The notes: generated by a model from the letters alone, not told the origin. A stretch of DNA of 64,000 nt from Clostridia bacterium (GCA_017410375.1 JAFQQW010000016.1:1-64000), one strand, 5' to 3'. Numbered from the stretch's first letter, positions 1 to 8,838 are shown. A program made the numbers and translations.

Positions 1-14
1 GACAAAAAGCAAGC

Positions 15-49
15 AATGGAGCGGAATCCTCGATGGATTCCGCTCCATT
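15..49. repeat. Perfect 15-bp inverted repeat
   Basis: The arms at 15-29 and 35-49 are exact reverse complements (beginning AATGGAGCGG) around a 5-nt TCGAT loop. No U-run follows, so it is not a typical terminator. It is more likely part of a dispersed palindromic repeat or a structured 3' end of a gene lying left of the window. Confidence 0.7.
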
Positions 50-67
50 CAACATCTGTTCAAACCG

Positions 68-96
68 GAGATTCTTCGCTTCGCTCAGAATAACAA
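68..96. repeat. Interspersed-repeat-like sequence
   Basis: The stretch containing TTCTTCGCTTCGCTCAGAAT resembles short dispersed elements that I recall from several bacterial genomes. Together with the palindrome at 15-49 and the imperfect inverted GCAAGCAA/TTGCTTGC flanks (about 9-16 and 106-113) it may form one non-coding repeat unit. No second copy was noticed in this window, so the call rests on resemblance only. Confidence 0.3.
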
Positions 97-138
97 ATAG
101 TTCTTTGCTTGCGGTAGAACGACTTTTTCGACAGTCTG

Positions 139-165
139 AAACAGCCTTTTTAAGGCTGTTTTTTT
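139..165 (+). terminator. Rho-independent terminator for an upstream gene
   Basis: A 10-bp stem (139-148 with 152-161) is followed by a T-run on the + strand. It touches the stop codon of the minus-strand AraC gene, but the T-run serves + strand transcription arriving from before the window. Confidence 0.7.
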
Positions 166-937
166 AATACAAATAATCTCTTGGCGAACAATGAAATTCT
201 TTTTGAAATGCTCTGTAAAAGGTGCGAACAGAATTAAATCCGCTTTCAAATGCACAGTAAGTTACGCTGTATTTTTTTGTTTTCAGTAAAAGCAACGCAT
301 TCTTTAAGCGGATTGTATTTAAATACTGTGTAAATCCGATGTGGAATACCGATTTGAAATGTCTCGAAATATGGCTTGCGGTATAGCCAAACTCAGAAGC
401 CAGACATGATAATGAGAGATCGGATTTGAAATTTTCGTTTACATAAAACAATATTTTGGATGTTAGGTCGGCATCTATTGGCTCACTGACTGTTTGCAAA
501 TCAATGCATTCGAAAACCAACCCCAAAATGTTGTAAATAGCACCTTTTTTCCGCAACTCGTTATTTGTTTTTTGTAATTCACTGATGTTATCCTTGATTT
601 TTCGTACAATTACTTTGTTATAAATAAACGGAGTTGTATTTCGTTTGTGCTCTGTCAAAGAAACAAATTCCTCACACCAATGGGTTGGTATAATTAAAAC
701 TGAAGATTTTGAATGGTCAGGGGTAGAATAGGTGTGTGCATCGTAGCTTAAAGCAACCGACATTTCGCCGGCACACAGAACAGTACGTTTATCGTTTATA
801 CAAACATCCATTTCGCCTTCATCTATAAAATACAGTTCGATTTGAGAGTGAAAGTGAAAAACGTCTGCATCATTTTCGTATTCTATATATGTAAGTTGAT
901 TTTGTTTTTCGCGTTCAATTCCAAAATTTGCTTTCAC
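164..937 (-). CDS. AraC-family transcriptional regulator
   Basis: A cytoplasmic DNA-binding regulator of 257 residues. The first ~130 residues look like a cupin-type sensor domain (EIEREKQN..., then LYFIDEGEMDV). Residues ~160-257 hold the two AraC helix-turn-helix motifs (LASEFGYTASHISRHFK and AFESGFNSVRTFYRAFQ), ending in the usual SPRDYLY. The start is GTG at 937, preceded by a strong AGGAGGT site at 941-948. It is divergent from the YitT-like gene, and the spacer carries several TGTCA/TGACA inverted repeats that could be its operators. AraC proteins of this layout usually respond to a sugar or small metabolite; the ligand here is unknown. Confidence 0.9.
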   Translation of the reverse strand: MKANFGIEREKQNQLTYIEYENDADVFHFHSQIELYFIDEGEMDVCINDKRTVLCAGEMSVALSYDAHTYSTPDHSKSSVLIIPTHWCEEFVSLTEHKRNTTPFIYNKVIVRKIKDNISELQKTNNELRKKGAIYNILGLVFECIDLQTVSEPIDADLTSKILFYVNENFKSDLSLSCLASEFGYTASHISRHFKSVFHIGFTQYLNTIRLKNALLLLKTKKYSVTYCAFESGFNSVRTFYRAFQKEFHCSPRDYLY

Positions 938-950
938 AGCAACCTCCTGA

Positions 951-1058
951 TGTCAAAAAATAGCACAAAACTATATGTTTTTGACAAGTAAATGTCATAT
1001 TTTTATGTTAGTATTTATCTTAACATATCTAAAAAATTTGTCAATACAGTTTTTGACA
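951..1058. promoter_or_regulatory. Cluster of TGTCA/TGACA inverted repeats (candidate operator)
   Basis: Between the divergent araC-like and yitT-like genes, half-sites occur at 951-959 (TGTCAAAAA), 978-986 (TTTTTGACA), 993-997 (TGTCA), 1039-1044 (TGTCAA) and 1053-1058 (TTGACA). 951-959 and 978-986 are exact reverse complements, and 1039-1044 pairs with 1053-1058. One half-site is also the yitT -35 box, so binding there could affect expression. The assignment to the neighbouring AraC protein is inference. Confidence 0.4.
981..1009 (+). promoter_or_regulatory. Promoter of the yitT-like gene
   Basis: TTGACA at 981-986, a 17-nt spacer and TATGTT at 1004-1009 form a SigA-type promoter about 65 nt before the start codon. 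Confidence 0.6.
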
Positions 1059-1073
1059 GGAAAGGTGCAAAAA

Positions 1074-1922
1074 ATGAAACAGAAAATTTTAAAGGGCTTA
1101 ACAGATTATTTGTATATTGCAGTGGGTTCGTTTTTATTTTCATTTGCTACAAGTTTTTTCTTGGTACCATTCAAAATATCAACAGGTGGAGTGAGCGGCA
1201 TCTCAACCGTTTTATATCACTCGATTGGAATACCTATGTCGATTACATCTTTTGTTATAAATGGTATATTATTTCTTTTTGCTTTTCGGATACTAAAAAA
1301 ATCATCCATTTTAAAAACATTGGTTGCGATTGTGTTGTTTTCGTTATTTTTAGAGGTTACGGCATTTTTGGGATGCTATACCGAAGATGTACTTATTGCA
1401 TCTTTGTTTGGCGGTGTGCTAGTGGGTTTAGGTATCGGTATTACGATTTTGCGTGACGCATCTACCGGTGGAACTGATTTTGCAGCATTGATGCTTAGAA
1501 AATTCTTTCCGCACATTTCGGTTGCGAATTTTATTTTAATGATTGATCTTGTGGTTATTGCAAGTTCAGGCGTTGTTTTTAAAGATTACACCTGTATGTT
1601 TTATTCGGCGATTTCTTTATACATAAGTACAAAAGTTACCGATTTTATATTGGTGCGCGGAGACAAAGCGAAATCCGTATATATTGTTTCTAAGCAAAGT
1701 AATATTATCGCGGAAGCAATCATAAAAAATATGCAGCGTGGTGTAACCGGTGTGTACAGTAAAGGTTTTTATGACGATAAGGATGGCATGATGTTGATGT
1801 GCATTGTACGCAGTAAAGAAATTCCGACACTTTTAAGGATTGTAAAACAAAAGGATAGAAGCGCATTTACTGTTGTTTCCGAGGTTTTAAAAGTAAAAGG
1901 AGAAGGATTTTCTGAATTTTAA
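1074..1922 (+). CDS. YitT-family membrane protein (DUF161/DUF2179)
   Basis: An integral membrane protein of 282 residues. About five or six hydrophobic segments fill residues 10-175 (for example YLYIAVGSFLFSFATSFFLV), with the STGGVSGIS and STGGTDFAAL glycine motifs typical of the YitT/YpjC family. The last ~80 residues form the soluble DUF2179 domain (RGVTGVYSKGFYDDKDG). An upstream in-frame ATG at 975 exists, but ATG 1074 follows an AGGAAAGG site and fits the family start. The function of the family is not settled. A bidirectional terminator follows directly. The divergent AraC gene may control it. Confidence 0.88.
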   Translation: MKQKILKGLTDYLYIAVGSFLFSFATSFFLVPFKISTGGVSGISTVLYHSIGIPMSITSFVINGILFLFAFRILKKSSILKTLVAIVLFSLFLEVTAFLGCYTEDVLIASLFGGVLVGLGIGITILRDASTGGTDFAALMLRKFFPHISVANFILMIDLVVIASSGVVFKDYTCMFYSAISLYISTKVTDFILVRGDKAKSVYIVSKQSNIIAEAIIKNMQRGVTGVYSKGFYDDKDGMMLMCIVRSKEIPTLLRIVKQKDRSAFTVVSEVLKVKGEGFSEF

Positions 1923-1926
1923 AAAA

Positions 1927-1954
1927 GGCAGAAACGGTTTATTCCGTTTCTGCC
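1927..1954. terminator. Bidirectional terminator
   Basis: An 11-bp perfect stem (1927-1937 with 1944-1954) lies between the convergent yitT-like and second AraC genes, with A-rich and T-rich flanks suited to both directions. Confidence 0.85.
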
Positions 1955-1961
1955 TGTATTT

Positions 1962-2822
1962 TTACAGATATTTAAGTAGATGTGCCGTGTCGTAAAAACC
2001 GCATTCCTGCGCCACAAAGCTTTTGGAGTTTTTGCCCTCCTGCAGCATTTTTTTAGCATGGCTGAGTCTTAAGTTTCTGAGATACTCAATGGGCGTAGCT
2101 GAGAAAAAATGCTTGAAATAGCGGATGTATGAAGAGCGGGACATGTGTGCAACGTTGGACAAATCATCCACCGTGATTTTGTCCGAGAAATTTTCCTTCA
2201 TAAAATAAATGCTTTCCATAATTGCGGCAAAATTATTGTTTTCATCTTTTTTTACCCATTTTTCATATTGTCTGGAATAAAGATAGCTTAAATAAGACAA
2301 TATTTTCAATGCTAAAATATTTTTCAGGTTCTCCTGCCATTTTGTATTCATATTGTCATACTCAACCATTAAATCCAGATCGTTCTTCACAATTACCATT
2401 TCTGAAGAAGAGAGGTGGAATGAAAATCCGCTCGACTGTAAAGGGGAGTGCAGATACGGGATTCCTTCAATCATTTCGGAAATAGGCGGAATCTGTTCGA
2501 TTTCGCGTCGGTATTGCTTAAAAAAGTCCTGATGTATGCAAAAGTTATAAATGTAAAAATCGGTATTTTTAAGATAGCCGTGATACGCATCGGGTTGCAC
2601 AATGAAAACATCACCGACCTTAGCATTGCAGTTGGAATCACCGCGAAAATATTTGCCGTTACCGTGCATAACAAAGTTGATTTCATAAAAATCATGGGTA
2701 TGCATTTTGGCTTCACAAAAATAGTGCATGTGCGCTCTGACGAGAGAATCTTTGTTCTTCTGACGCAGAAATGAATTGGTCCAACGCTCGGTTTTATCCA
2801 TGGGAAGACTGTTTTTATTCAT
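1962..2822 (-). CDS. AraC-family transcriptional regulator, short C-terminus
   Basis: A 286-residue regulator. Residues ~30-120 are a cupin-like domain (HTHDFYEINFVMHGNGKY), and ~190-286 the AraC DNA-binding domain (LSNVAHMSRSSYIRYFKHFF ... ATPIEYLRNLRLSHAKKML). The start is ATG 2822 with AGAGGTG upstream. The protein stops at DTAHLLKYL, right after the second recognition helix; family members usually continue about 12-15 residues more to an SPxxYR-type end. The stop codon lies a few bases from the terminator, so the tail was probably lost by deletion. It is divergent from the 1677-residue secreted protein and may regulate it (inference). Confidence 0.88.
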   Translation of the reverse strand: MNKNSLPMDKTERWTNSFLRQKNKDSLVRAHMHYFCEAKMHTHDFYEINFVMHGNGKYFRGDSNCNAKVGDVFIVQPDAYHGYLKNTDFYIYNFCIHQDFFKQYRREIEQIPPISEMIEGIPYLHSPLQSSGFSFHLSSSEMVIVKNDLDLMVEYDNMNTKWQENLKNILALKILSYLSYLYSRQYEKWVKKDENNNFAAIMESIYFMKENFSDKITVDDLSNVAHMSRSSYIRYFKHFFSATPIEYLRNLRLSHAKKMLQEGKNSKSFVAQECGFYDTAHLLKYL

Positions 2823-2897
2823 GCTTTCACCTCTTTTTTTGGAACTGATTTACAATTTTTTGAAACAGATTTACTATAATTATAACACGTTTTGCGT

Positions 2898-2903
2898 TAT
2901 AAT
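2898..2903 (+). promoter_or_regulatory. Candidate -10 box of the large secreted protein gene
   Basis: TATAAT sits 37 nt before the ATG at 2940. No good -35 is present at the expected distance (another TATAAT lies there), which suggests activator dependence. The gene is divergent from an AraC regulator. Confidence 0.4.
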
Positions 2904-2939
2904 GCAAGTAGAAATACTATACAAAAGGAGAGATAGGAT

Positions 2940-5900
2940 ATGAAAAAAATAAGCATACTGCTTGTTTTGGTAATGCTTGCCAATGTTTTGGTTGCGGTTC
3001 CTTCGTTTGCACAGCCTGCAAATGATAAAATAACCGTACTGTTCAATGGCGAGAAAATGGTGTTTGATGTAGACCCTGTGCTCATCAATGACCGTACAAT
3101 GGTACCTATGCGTGCTATTTTTGAAGCGCTTGGATGTGTGGTTTCCTGGGATGATGCCTCACAGCAGGCTATCGGCTTTAAAAACGGCAAAAAAGTAGTT
3201 GTTGCCATCGGTAACAACACTGCATTTGTAAACGGTGAATTCAAAGAGATTGATCAACCGCCCGTTTTAATGAATGACAGAACTCTGGTTCCGCTTCGTT
3301 TTGTCTCCGAAGCATATGATTGTAAAGTAGACTGGGATGATGCAACACAAACAGTTACTATCACGGAAGACAACAACACTCTGGTGCATAACTTAGATGC
3401 GCTTTCTTTTGGTGAAACAGGTGACTGGGCGCGTGACGGTTCTGCTTTAAAGGGCAGAACAACCAGAGATGCATTTTGGGAACAGGGAATCACCGATATC
3501 CCTGTGGACGAAAGTGCAATTGCAAAAGCCAATGTTCAGTTTACCAGATCCGGCAAATATCGCATCTGGGTTTTGGCGCGCGACTATAAAACAAATCAGC
3601 AGGGTAGTCGATTCTTTACCATCAGCGTGGATGATCAGGTTTCTGAAAAAACCTTCGGTCAGCATGGTCAGGAAGGCTTTGTTTGGGAAGATGCCGGCGT
3701 TTTTGATGTTTCTGAAGGTAAACACCAGATTAAACTGATTGATACTTCCGCGTTCTTTGCAAGATGCAACGGTGTGTTTATTACCTCGGATTTGAATTTC
3801 AATCCTGCAGATTATGGGGATGCACTTGCTGAACAGTATCCGACAAATCCGTCAGTACCGACAGCGCCCATTTCGATTTATCCGACCTGGACAAAGCAGG
3901 AAATGCCTGTTTCCAAAACCGATTCGATTGAAAACGATGCATATAAAATTGAATTTTATCAGGGGGAAAGTGTGAACGGTCCCTTGGTTCAGACTGCAAT
4001 TTATACAAAAGATAATGGCGCATGGGTCAAAGTAAAAGACCGCAGCGACGATTTCGTATACATTCTGCAATATGCAAAGTCCAGTAAATACAGCACGACC
4101 GTAAATTATGAATATGTAGCAAGTACAGTTATTGATTACAGCGGTGAAACTGTAAACGTATCTACAGACCATCTGTATGATATGGCACCTATCAGCTGGT
4201 GTATTCCTGTGGATTACAAAGTAATTGATGATAAGAAGGTAGAGGTATATTTTACAAACGAGTTCGCAGATTTAAAAGCAACCTTTGCTTTCGACGAGGT
4301 TGAAGTTGAACCGCAGGTTACAGCCGATGCAACCTTCAAAAAAGATGGTGCATACTCGTTTATTTTCCATAACGGTGACGGTGTAGCTTATGAAGATTTC
4401 GATACCGTTACAGCACCGCTTCTGTTTGTAAAACACGGTTTGCCTTCTAAACCGCTTGTAATTACAGAACCGTTTATGTTCACACCTATGAACACGTTAT
4501 ATTATAAAGCAGAACGTAACAAGGCGGGTAACGGCAAAGAATTTACCAGTGGTCTTGTGGTAGATCCGACGGTTGTTCGTCAGGGCTTTTCATATCCTGA
4601 AACCGCAGAATACGCAACAACCTTCTACACCTTCGACAATCAGATTCGTCCGCATTTGATTGCGCCTGTTTTAGGTGACAACAGCAATTTCAAAGCAGGA
4701 GATACCTATAGCTTTAAATTCAGACTTTTAAACGATTTTAAGTATTGGTACGATACCTTTACGCATATTGCTACCGATATGTATGATGTTGCGGATATCC
4801 GTGACAATTATTACACCTCTTATAACGAAGCGATTTATAATGCAACAGAACTGTGGCTGGATGATTTGTACGGTGGCTGGGATGATAAGGCTATGTCTTA
4901 TTACAATATGGAAGCCAAAGACGTTACTACCCAGGCTGACCCGTTAGAAGCCGCACAGCGTTATATGCTTACAGATGATTTGACTATTCTGGAGGAAAGA
5001 ACGGTTCCGACTATTGCATATATGCTTTCCAGAAAGAACATGAGCTTCCAGTATACTGCAGAGGCAGGCGGTTTGACAAGCTCATATATCAAAACCGAAA
5101 TTCCGTCTCCGATTGGCTCGCCTGTAGATTACAGTGCAGGTGTATACGGCGGTTTATATGAAATGACTCAAGGCAGAATGCCGTTCCTTTTAGAGCATGC
5201 AATCAATGGTGCAAACGGTTCAGAAATTGCAAGCTTGTCCGCACTTTATAAGTACACAGGTGATGAAGGCTATTACAATCTGTTGCTTATGAAAGCAGAT
5301 GACTATCTGGAAAAAACCAGCTGTATGTCCGGTGACAATTACAATAAGATGTTCACAACCGGTTTTGTATATACGGATTATGCCCGACTTTTGAACACAC
5401 TTTTGCTGGCATATGAATACACCGGTGAACAAAAATACTTAGATGCCGCAGACAAAGCAGGTCAGCTTACCATGACCAGCACATGGTCTACAGGCTATCA
5501 CAACGGCAATGACTTTAATACATTCCATATTGACAATGAAACAATGGGGCAGAGACCCCATCCGCATGACGGAAACAAGAGCTTCTTCTGGCATGGCAGT
5601 CAGCAGTGGCGTTTAGGTAATGTTTATGGCGAATCCAAAGCTGCAAGCGAATTGGGCCTTGAAATTCCGGAAGAAGATGTCCCCGGTTGGTTGCCTGCGC
5701 AGGCAGGTCTCGGCACAGAGCATCCGTACACCCCGAAATTCGGTGCAATCAACCAGCTGAACGTATGGGCAGGCTCTATTATGCGTCTTGCAAGATATAC
5801 CGGTGATGATTACTATGTGACACAAGCGAGAAATGCCATGATTGGTCGATTCGGTAACTATTCCGGTTACGGCAGAGAGCGTTACATTGTTCACAATCAG

Positions 5901-7973
5901 CACCCTGACTTCCCGTACAAGGGACCTGACTATGTAACACTTTACTATCATCATATCCCTGTATTTATGGGCATGCTTGAAGATTATCTTATTAATGATA
6001 TCTGGTACCGTTCGGATGCAAATATTGAATTTCCGATGGTATTCCAGCAGGGCTATGCGTACTTTGATATGAACCGTTACGGTCAGGAACCCGGTAAATT
6101 CTACGACGAACAGGATATGTGGCTGTGGATTACACCGGATGTAGTTTCGCCTGATAACAGAAGTGTTGACTATATTGCCGCCAGAAAAGAAGGAACACTC
6201 GGTGTTGCACTTGTTAACGAAAAAACAGAGCCTGTTACAACAACTGTAACGCTCGGAAGCAAAGTGGAAAATGCAAGTGCCATCAACGGAACCGCAACCT
6301 TGTACGATGCTAAAGGCAACAAGAGCGAGGTACAAGTTACAAATGGTGTGTTTACGGTAACAATTCCTGCTAAAGGTATTCAGAGTGTTGTGATTAAAAC
6401 CGATGGCGTACATAATCCTTCTTATGCACGTGAGTACAAATATTCAACACAGCTCGGACAGACGGTTTCCGAGCATACCAACGGTAAAGGCTATGTAATT
6501 CAGCTTAGCGATGAAATGTATCACGCATACACTTATGTAACCGATAAAGATTTGAAACAGCTTGAAATTACATACACAGCTGATGGTCAAACTGTTACCA
6601 AAACCTGCGATTCTTATCCTTTTGAATTTATTGTAAAGGTAAATAATGTAAATTCGGATTTCACATACAGTTTAAAGGCAACCAAAGCCGACGGCACGGT
6701 TGTAGATATGGGAAGCGGTTTGCTGCGTACGATAGACAATTCCGAAGGCGTTGATCCGAATGCAGGTGTTGTTGTGACTTCAGGAAGCTACTACAGCTCT
6801 GACGGAACAAGTGTATATACCCGAGAAGAGACAAATGCGCCCGATTTTGCGCCGACACAGGCAAAAATCAACCGTATCGGCAGAGCGTCCGAGGGTTGGA
6901 AATTTATCGTTGAAAAAGATACATTCCCGTTTGAAATCACACAGGCTAATGTAGGCGATTTGGTAAACATCGGTGTTGTTATGCATTGGTCGCACAAGCG
7001 CGAAGGAAAGATTATTGATGCAGCAAGCTATGTTGTAAAAGCCGAACTTGCAGATGATGGCAAACGCGTTGCACTTTGTGTAACCCCGACCTTTGCGTTG
7101 CCTTCTGCGGTATACTCTTTTGATAACGCTGATTATAACATCACGATGGATGTATACCATGATTCTCCGACAGATGCTAAAATCGGCATCACAACCTATG
7201 AATTTGTAGAAGAAAAGCTTGAGTTTGAACCCACCGAAATCAAAATCAATACAAGAGGACGTGACGGTACAAACTGGCGCTTTGTTGCATCGAATGATGC
7301 ATTCCCGTTTGAAGTGAAGGCGGATAACATGATTGGTTTGAAGGTCTATGCGATTTTCACGCACAAAAACGGCGAGGATGTTCGAGTTCTTGAAAGCACA
7401 GTAAAGACGAATGATATCCGTGCTGACGGTGCTTCTACCACATTGGTTGTGCCTGCAACCGATATTGTACCCATGAAAACGGCAAACGGCACCGTATTTG
7501 ATGATGCACCATACGATGTGAAATTTATTCTCGCTCCGAAAGATTATGCAGGTAAAATTGATTTGCCGGAAAACGCGGCTACAACTCCGCCTGCCGGTGA
7601 ACAAAAGAAGCCCGAAGCGGCTGTGCCCGAGCTGAAATTTGACGCTTTCGAAGCGGAAATCACCACACGCGGACGTGACAGTGAAAACTGGCGCTTTGTA
7701 ATTGCAAACGACCAATTTCCGTTCGACGTGACCGAAGGATGCATGGCAGGCTTAGCAGTTAAAGCAGTTTATACGCACAAAAATACAAAGGAAAAGCTTG
7801 TACTTTTAAACAATGTGAAAACAAACCAGATGCGTGATGACGGCGTTTCAACAACTTTAGTTGTACCTGCAACAAAAGAAGTGCCGATTCGTACTCCAGA
7901 TGGTGAGGTTTTTGACGATGCACCGTATACGGTTAAGCTTTACATTGCACCTGTTGGACATCAATTCAAGTAA
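2940..7973 (+). CDS. Large secreted multidomain protein, probable glycan-active (alpha/alpha)-toroid enzyme
   Basis: A 1677-residue exported protein. Residues 1-24 are a signal peptide ending at SFA. Residues ~30-147 are two copper-amine-oxidase N-terminal-type repeats (NDRTMVPMRAIFEALG; NDRTLVPLRFVSEAYD), a wall-associated stalk domain common in Firmicutes. Residues ~148-290 are a beta-sandwich module clearly related to the N-terminus of the FAD protein at 60252. The centre (~310-1165) has regular helical repeats with YTGD/E-x-x-Y motifs near residues 770, 824 and 950, as in six-hairpin glycosidases and polysaccharide lyases, then an all-beta region. Residues ~1299, 1427 and 1563 begin three ~110-residue tandem repeats sharing GR..xxW.F and FPF motifs. 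There is no SLH or sortase signal. Catalytic residues and substrate are not assignable by eye. RBS AGGAGAG precedes ATG 2940. Confidence 0.8.
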   Translation: MKKISILLVLVMLANVLVAVPSFAQPANDKITVLFNGEKMVFDVDPVLINDRTMVPMRAIFEALGCVVSWDDASQQAIGFKNGKKVVVAIGNNTAFVNGEFKEIDQPPVLMNDRTLVPLRFVSEAYDCKVDWDDATQTVTITEDNNTLVHNLDALSFGETGDWARDGSALKGRTTRDAFWEQGITDIPVDESAIAKANVQFTRSGKYRIWVLARDYKTNQQGSRFFTISVDDQVSEKTFGQHGQEGFVWEDAGVFDVSEGKHQIKLIDTSAFFARCNGVFITSDLNFNPADYGDALAEQYPTNPSVPTAPISIYPTWTKQEMPVSKTDSIENDAYKIEFYQGESVNGPLVQTAIYTKDNGAWVKVKDRSDDFVYILQYAKSSKYSTTVNYEYVASTVIDYSGETVNVSTDHLYDMAPISWCIPVDYKVIDDKKVEVYFTNEFADLKATFAFDEVEVEPQVTADATFKKDGAYSFIFHNGDGVAYEDFDTVTAPLLFVKHGLPSKPLVITEPFMFTPMNTLYYKAERNKAGNGKEFTSGLVVDPTVVRQGFSYPETAEYATTFYTFDNQIRPHLIAPVLGDNSNFKAGDTYSFKFRLLNDFKYWYDTFTHIATDMYDVADIRDNYYTSYNEAIYNATELWLDDLYGGWDDKAMSYYNMEAKDVTTQADPLEAAQRYMLTDDLTILEERTVPTIAYMLSRKNMSFQYTAEAGGLTSSYIKTEIPSPIGSPVDYSAGVYGGLYEMTQGRMPFLLEHAINGANGSEIASLSALYKYTGDEGYYNLLLMKADDYLEKTSCMSGDNYNKMFTTGFVYTDYARLLNTLLLAYEYTGEQKYLDAADKAGQLTMTSTWSTGYHNGNDFNTFHIDNETMGQRPHPHDGNKSFFWHGSQQWRLGNVYGESKAASELGLEIPEEDVPGWLPAQAGLGTEHPYTPKFGAINQLNVWAGSIMRLARYTGDDYYVTQARNAMIGRFGNYSGYGRERYIVHNQHPDFPYKGPDYVTLYYHHIPVFMGMLEDYLINDIWYRSDANIEFPMVFQQGYAYFDMNRYGQEPGKFYDEQDMWLWITPDVVSPDNRSVDYIAARKEGTLGVALVNEKTEPVTTTVTLGSKVENASAINGTATLYDAKGNKSEVQVTNGVFTVTIPAKGIQSVVIKTDGVHNPSYAREYKYSTQLGQTVSEHTNGKGYVIQLSDEMYHAYTYVTDKDLKQLEITYTADGQTVTKTCDSYPFEFIVKVNNVNSDFTYSLKATKADGTVVDMGSGLLRTIDNSEGVDPNAGVVVTSGSYYSSDGTSVYTREETNAPDFAPTQAKINRIGRASEGWKFIVEKDTFPFEITQANVGDLVNIGVVMHWSHKREGKIIDAASYVVKAELADDGKRVALCVTPTFALPSAVYSFDNADYNITMDVYHDSPTDAKIGITTYEFVEEKLEFEPTEIKINTRGRDGTNWRFVASNDAFPFEVKADNMIGLKVYAIFTHKNGEDVRVLESTVKTNDIRADGASTTLVVPATDIVPMKTANGTVFDDAPYDVKFILAPKDYAGKIDLPENAATTPPAGEQKKPEAAVPELKFDAFEAEITTRGRDSENWRFVIANDQFPFDVTEGCMAGLAVKAVYTHKNTKEKLVLLNNVKTNQMRDDGVSTTLVVPATKEVPIRTPDGEVFDDAPYTVKLYIAPVGHQFK

Positions 7974-7980
7974 AAATGAA

Positions 7981-8014
7981 ACAAACGCAAGTAAAGTGCT
8001 TGCGTTTGTTTTTT
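7981..8014 (+). terminator. Rho-independent terminator
   Basis: An 11-bp perfect stem (7981-7991 with 7999-8009) with a 7-nt loop and a T-run follows the large secreted protein gene. Confidence 0.9.
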
Positions 8015-8042
8015 GCATATTCTGTCCGGACTGCACATAGAT

Positions 8043-8771
8043 ATGAACAAATATATATGGAATGGCGGGAGAGGGTTGCTTGAAATTGCTGTGCTTTTTC
8101 GTTCGGAAACCAAAAAACTTGAAACGGAAACCATGCAACTGCCGATTTTGGATGTGAAAATTGCAGTTTTTAAAATTCCTTTCAGAAAAAGAATTAAAAG
8201 AAAGCACAAGAAACAACTGCAATGCATATACAATGATTTTTCGCATATTCTAACTTCAGTTCCTGCATTTTTTCCATATAAGAAAGGGATATGCGAAAAG
8301 AATATAATGTACTTTTATCCTAAATCCTGCATAGATGTTCTTACACGAAGCAAATCACACGTCGATATTGCGTTTTGGATTGAGAGTCCCGATAATTACG
8401 CGATGGAAGTCTTGAAAGAATTTGGTAAAACTTTTCCGTATATTACACTCTATACCGATAAAACGGACAAAATGTCAGAGTTTGCAGAATCTTTTTTTGA
8501 CACATACGGTATACCGCTCAGATTGAAAGAGTACATTCCGGACAGTTCGCTGAAAGAACGGTATATTGTTATTATCGGAAAAAAGGTGATGCTGTACAAA
8601 ACGGCGGAAAAAACAACCGTTGGGGATGTTATGCTTTCGTTTATGACACCACTTAAACAGTATACGCATCTACCAATTTCTGAAATTTGGAAAACAGCAG
8701 AAGAAAATGGATACAAAACGGATTTGATAAAGATGCATAAAGTAAAAATAGTGGGGGAAATATCAAAATAA
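8043..8771 (+). CDS. Unrecognised soluble protein
   Basis: An open frame of ~242 residues whose family I do not recognise. It has a very basic patch near residues 45-58 (FRKRIKRKHKKQ) and then alternating hydrophobic beta-type segments (HVDIAFWIES, YITLYTD, RYIVIIGKKVMLYK) suggesting an alpha/beta domain. There is no signal peptide or membrane span. The start is uncertain: TTG 8013 lies inside the preceding terminator tail, ATG 8043 has no good ribosome binding site, and a GGGAGAGGG at 8065-8073 favours a start near 8076-8091. No promoter is evident. It ends 7 nt before the greA promoter. Codon use resembles its neighbours, so it is probably real. Confidence 0.55.
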   Translation: MNKYIWNGGRGLLEIAVLFRSETKKLETETMQLPILDVKIAVFKIPFRKRIKRKHKKQLQCIYNDFSHILTSVPAFFPYKKGICEKNIMYFYPKSCIDVLTRSKSHVDIAFWIESPDNYAMEVLKEFGKTFPYITLYTDKTDKMSEFAESFFDTYGIPLRLKEYIPDSSLKERYIVIIGKKVMLYKTAEKTTVGDVMLSFMTPLKQYTHLPISEIWKTAEENGYKTDLIKMHKVKIVGEISK

Positions 8772-8777
8772 AAGGTA

Positions 8778-8805
8778 TTGACAAAAAACTTTTAAGTGTT
8801 ATAAT
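8778..8805 (+). promoter_or_regulatory. greA promoter
   Basis: TTGACA at 8778-8783, a 16-nt spacer and TATAAT at 8800-8805: a near-perfect SigA promoter 33 nt before the greA start. Confidence 0.85.
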
Positions 8806-8838
8806 AAAGAAGATGTTTTTGAAAAGGAGAAGCTTGAT

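Noticed and set aside
992-1456. Open frame overlapping the yitT-like gene in another frame
   Set aside because: Composition (F, Y, C rich) is that of an out-of-frame shadow; the YitT frame shows family motifs.
6780-7715. Long antisense open frame (311 codons) opposite the C-terminal repeats of the secreted protein
   Set aside because: It has no ribosome site or promoter, is rich in Cys, Arg and His as expected of a reverse-frame shadow, and the sense frame has clear domain repeats.
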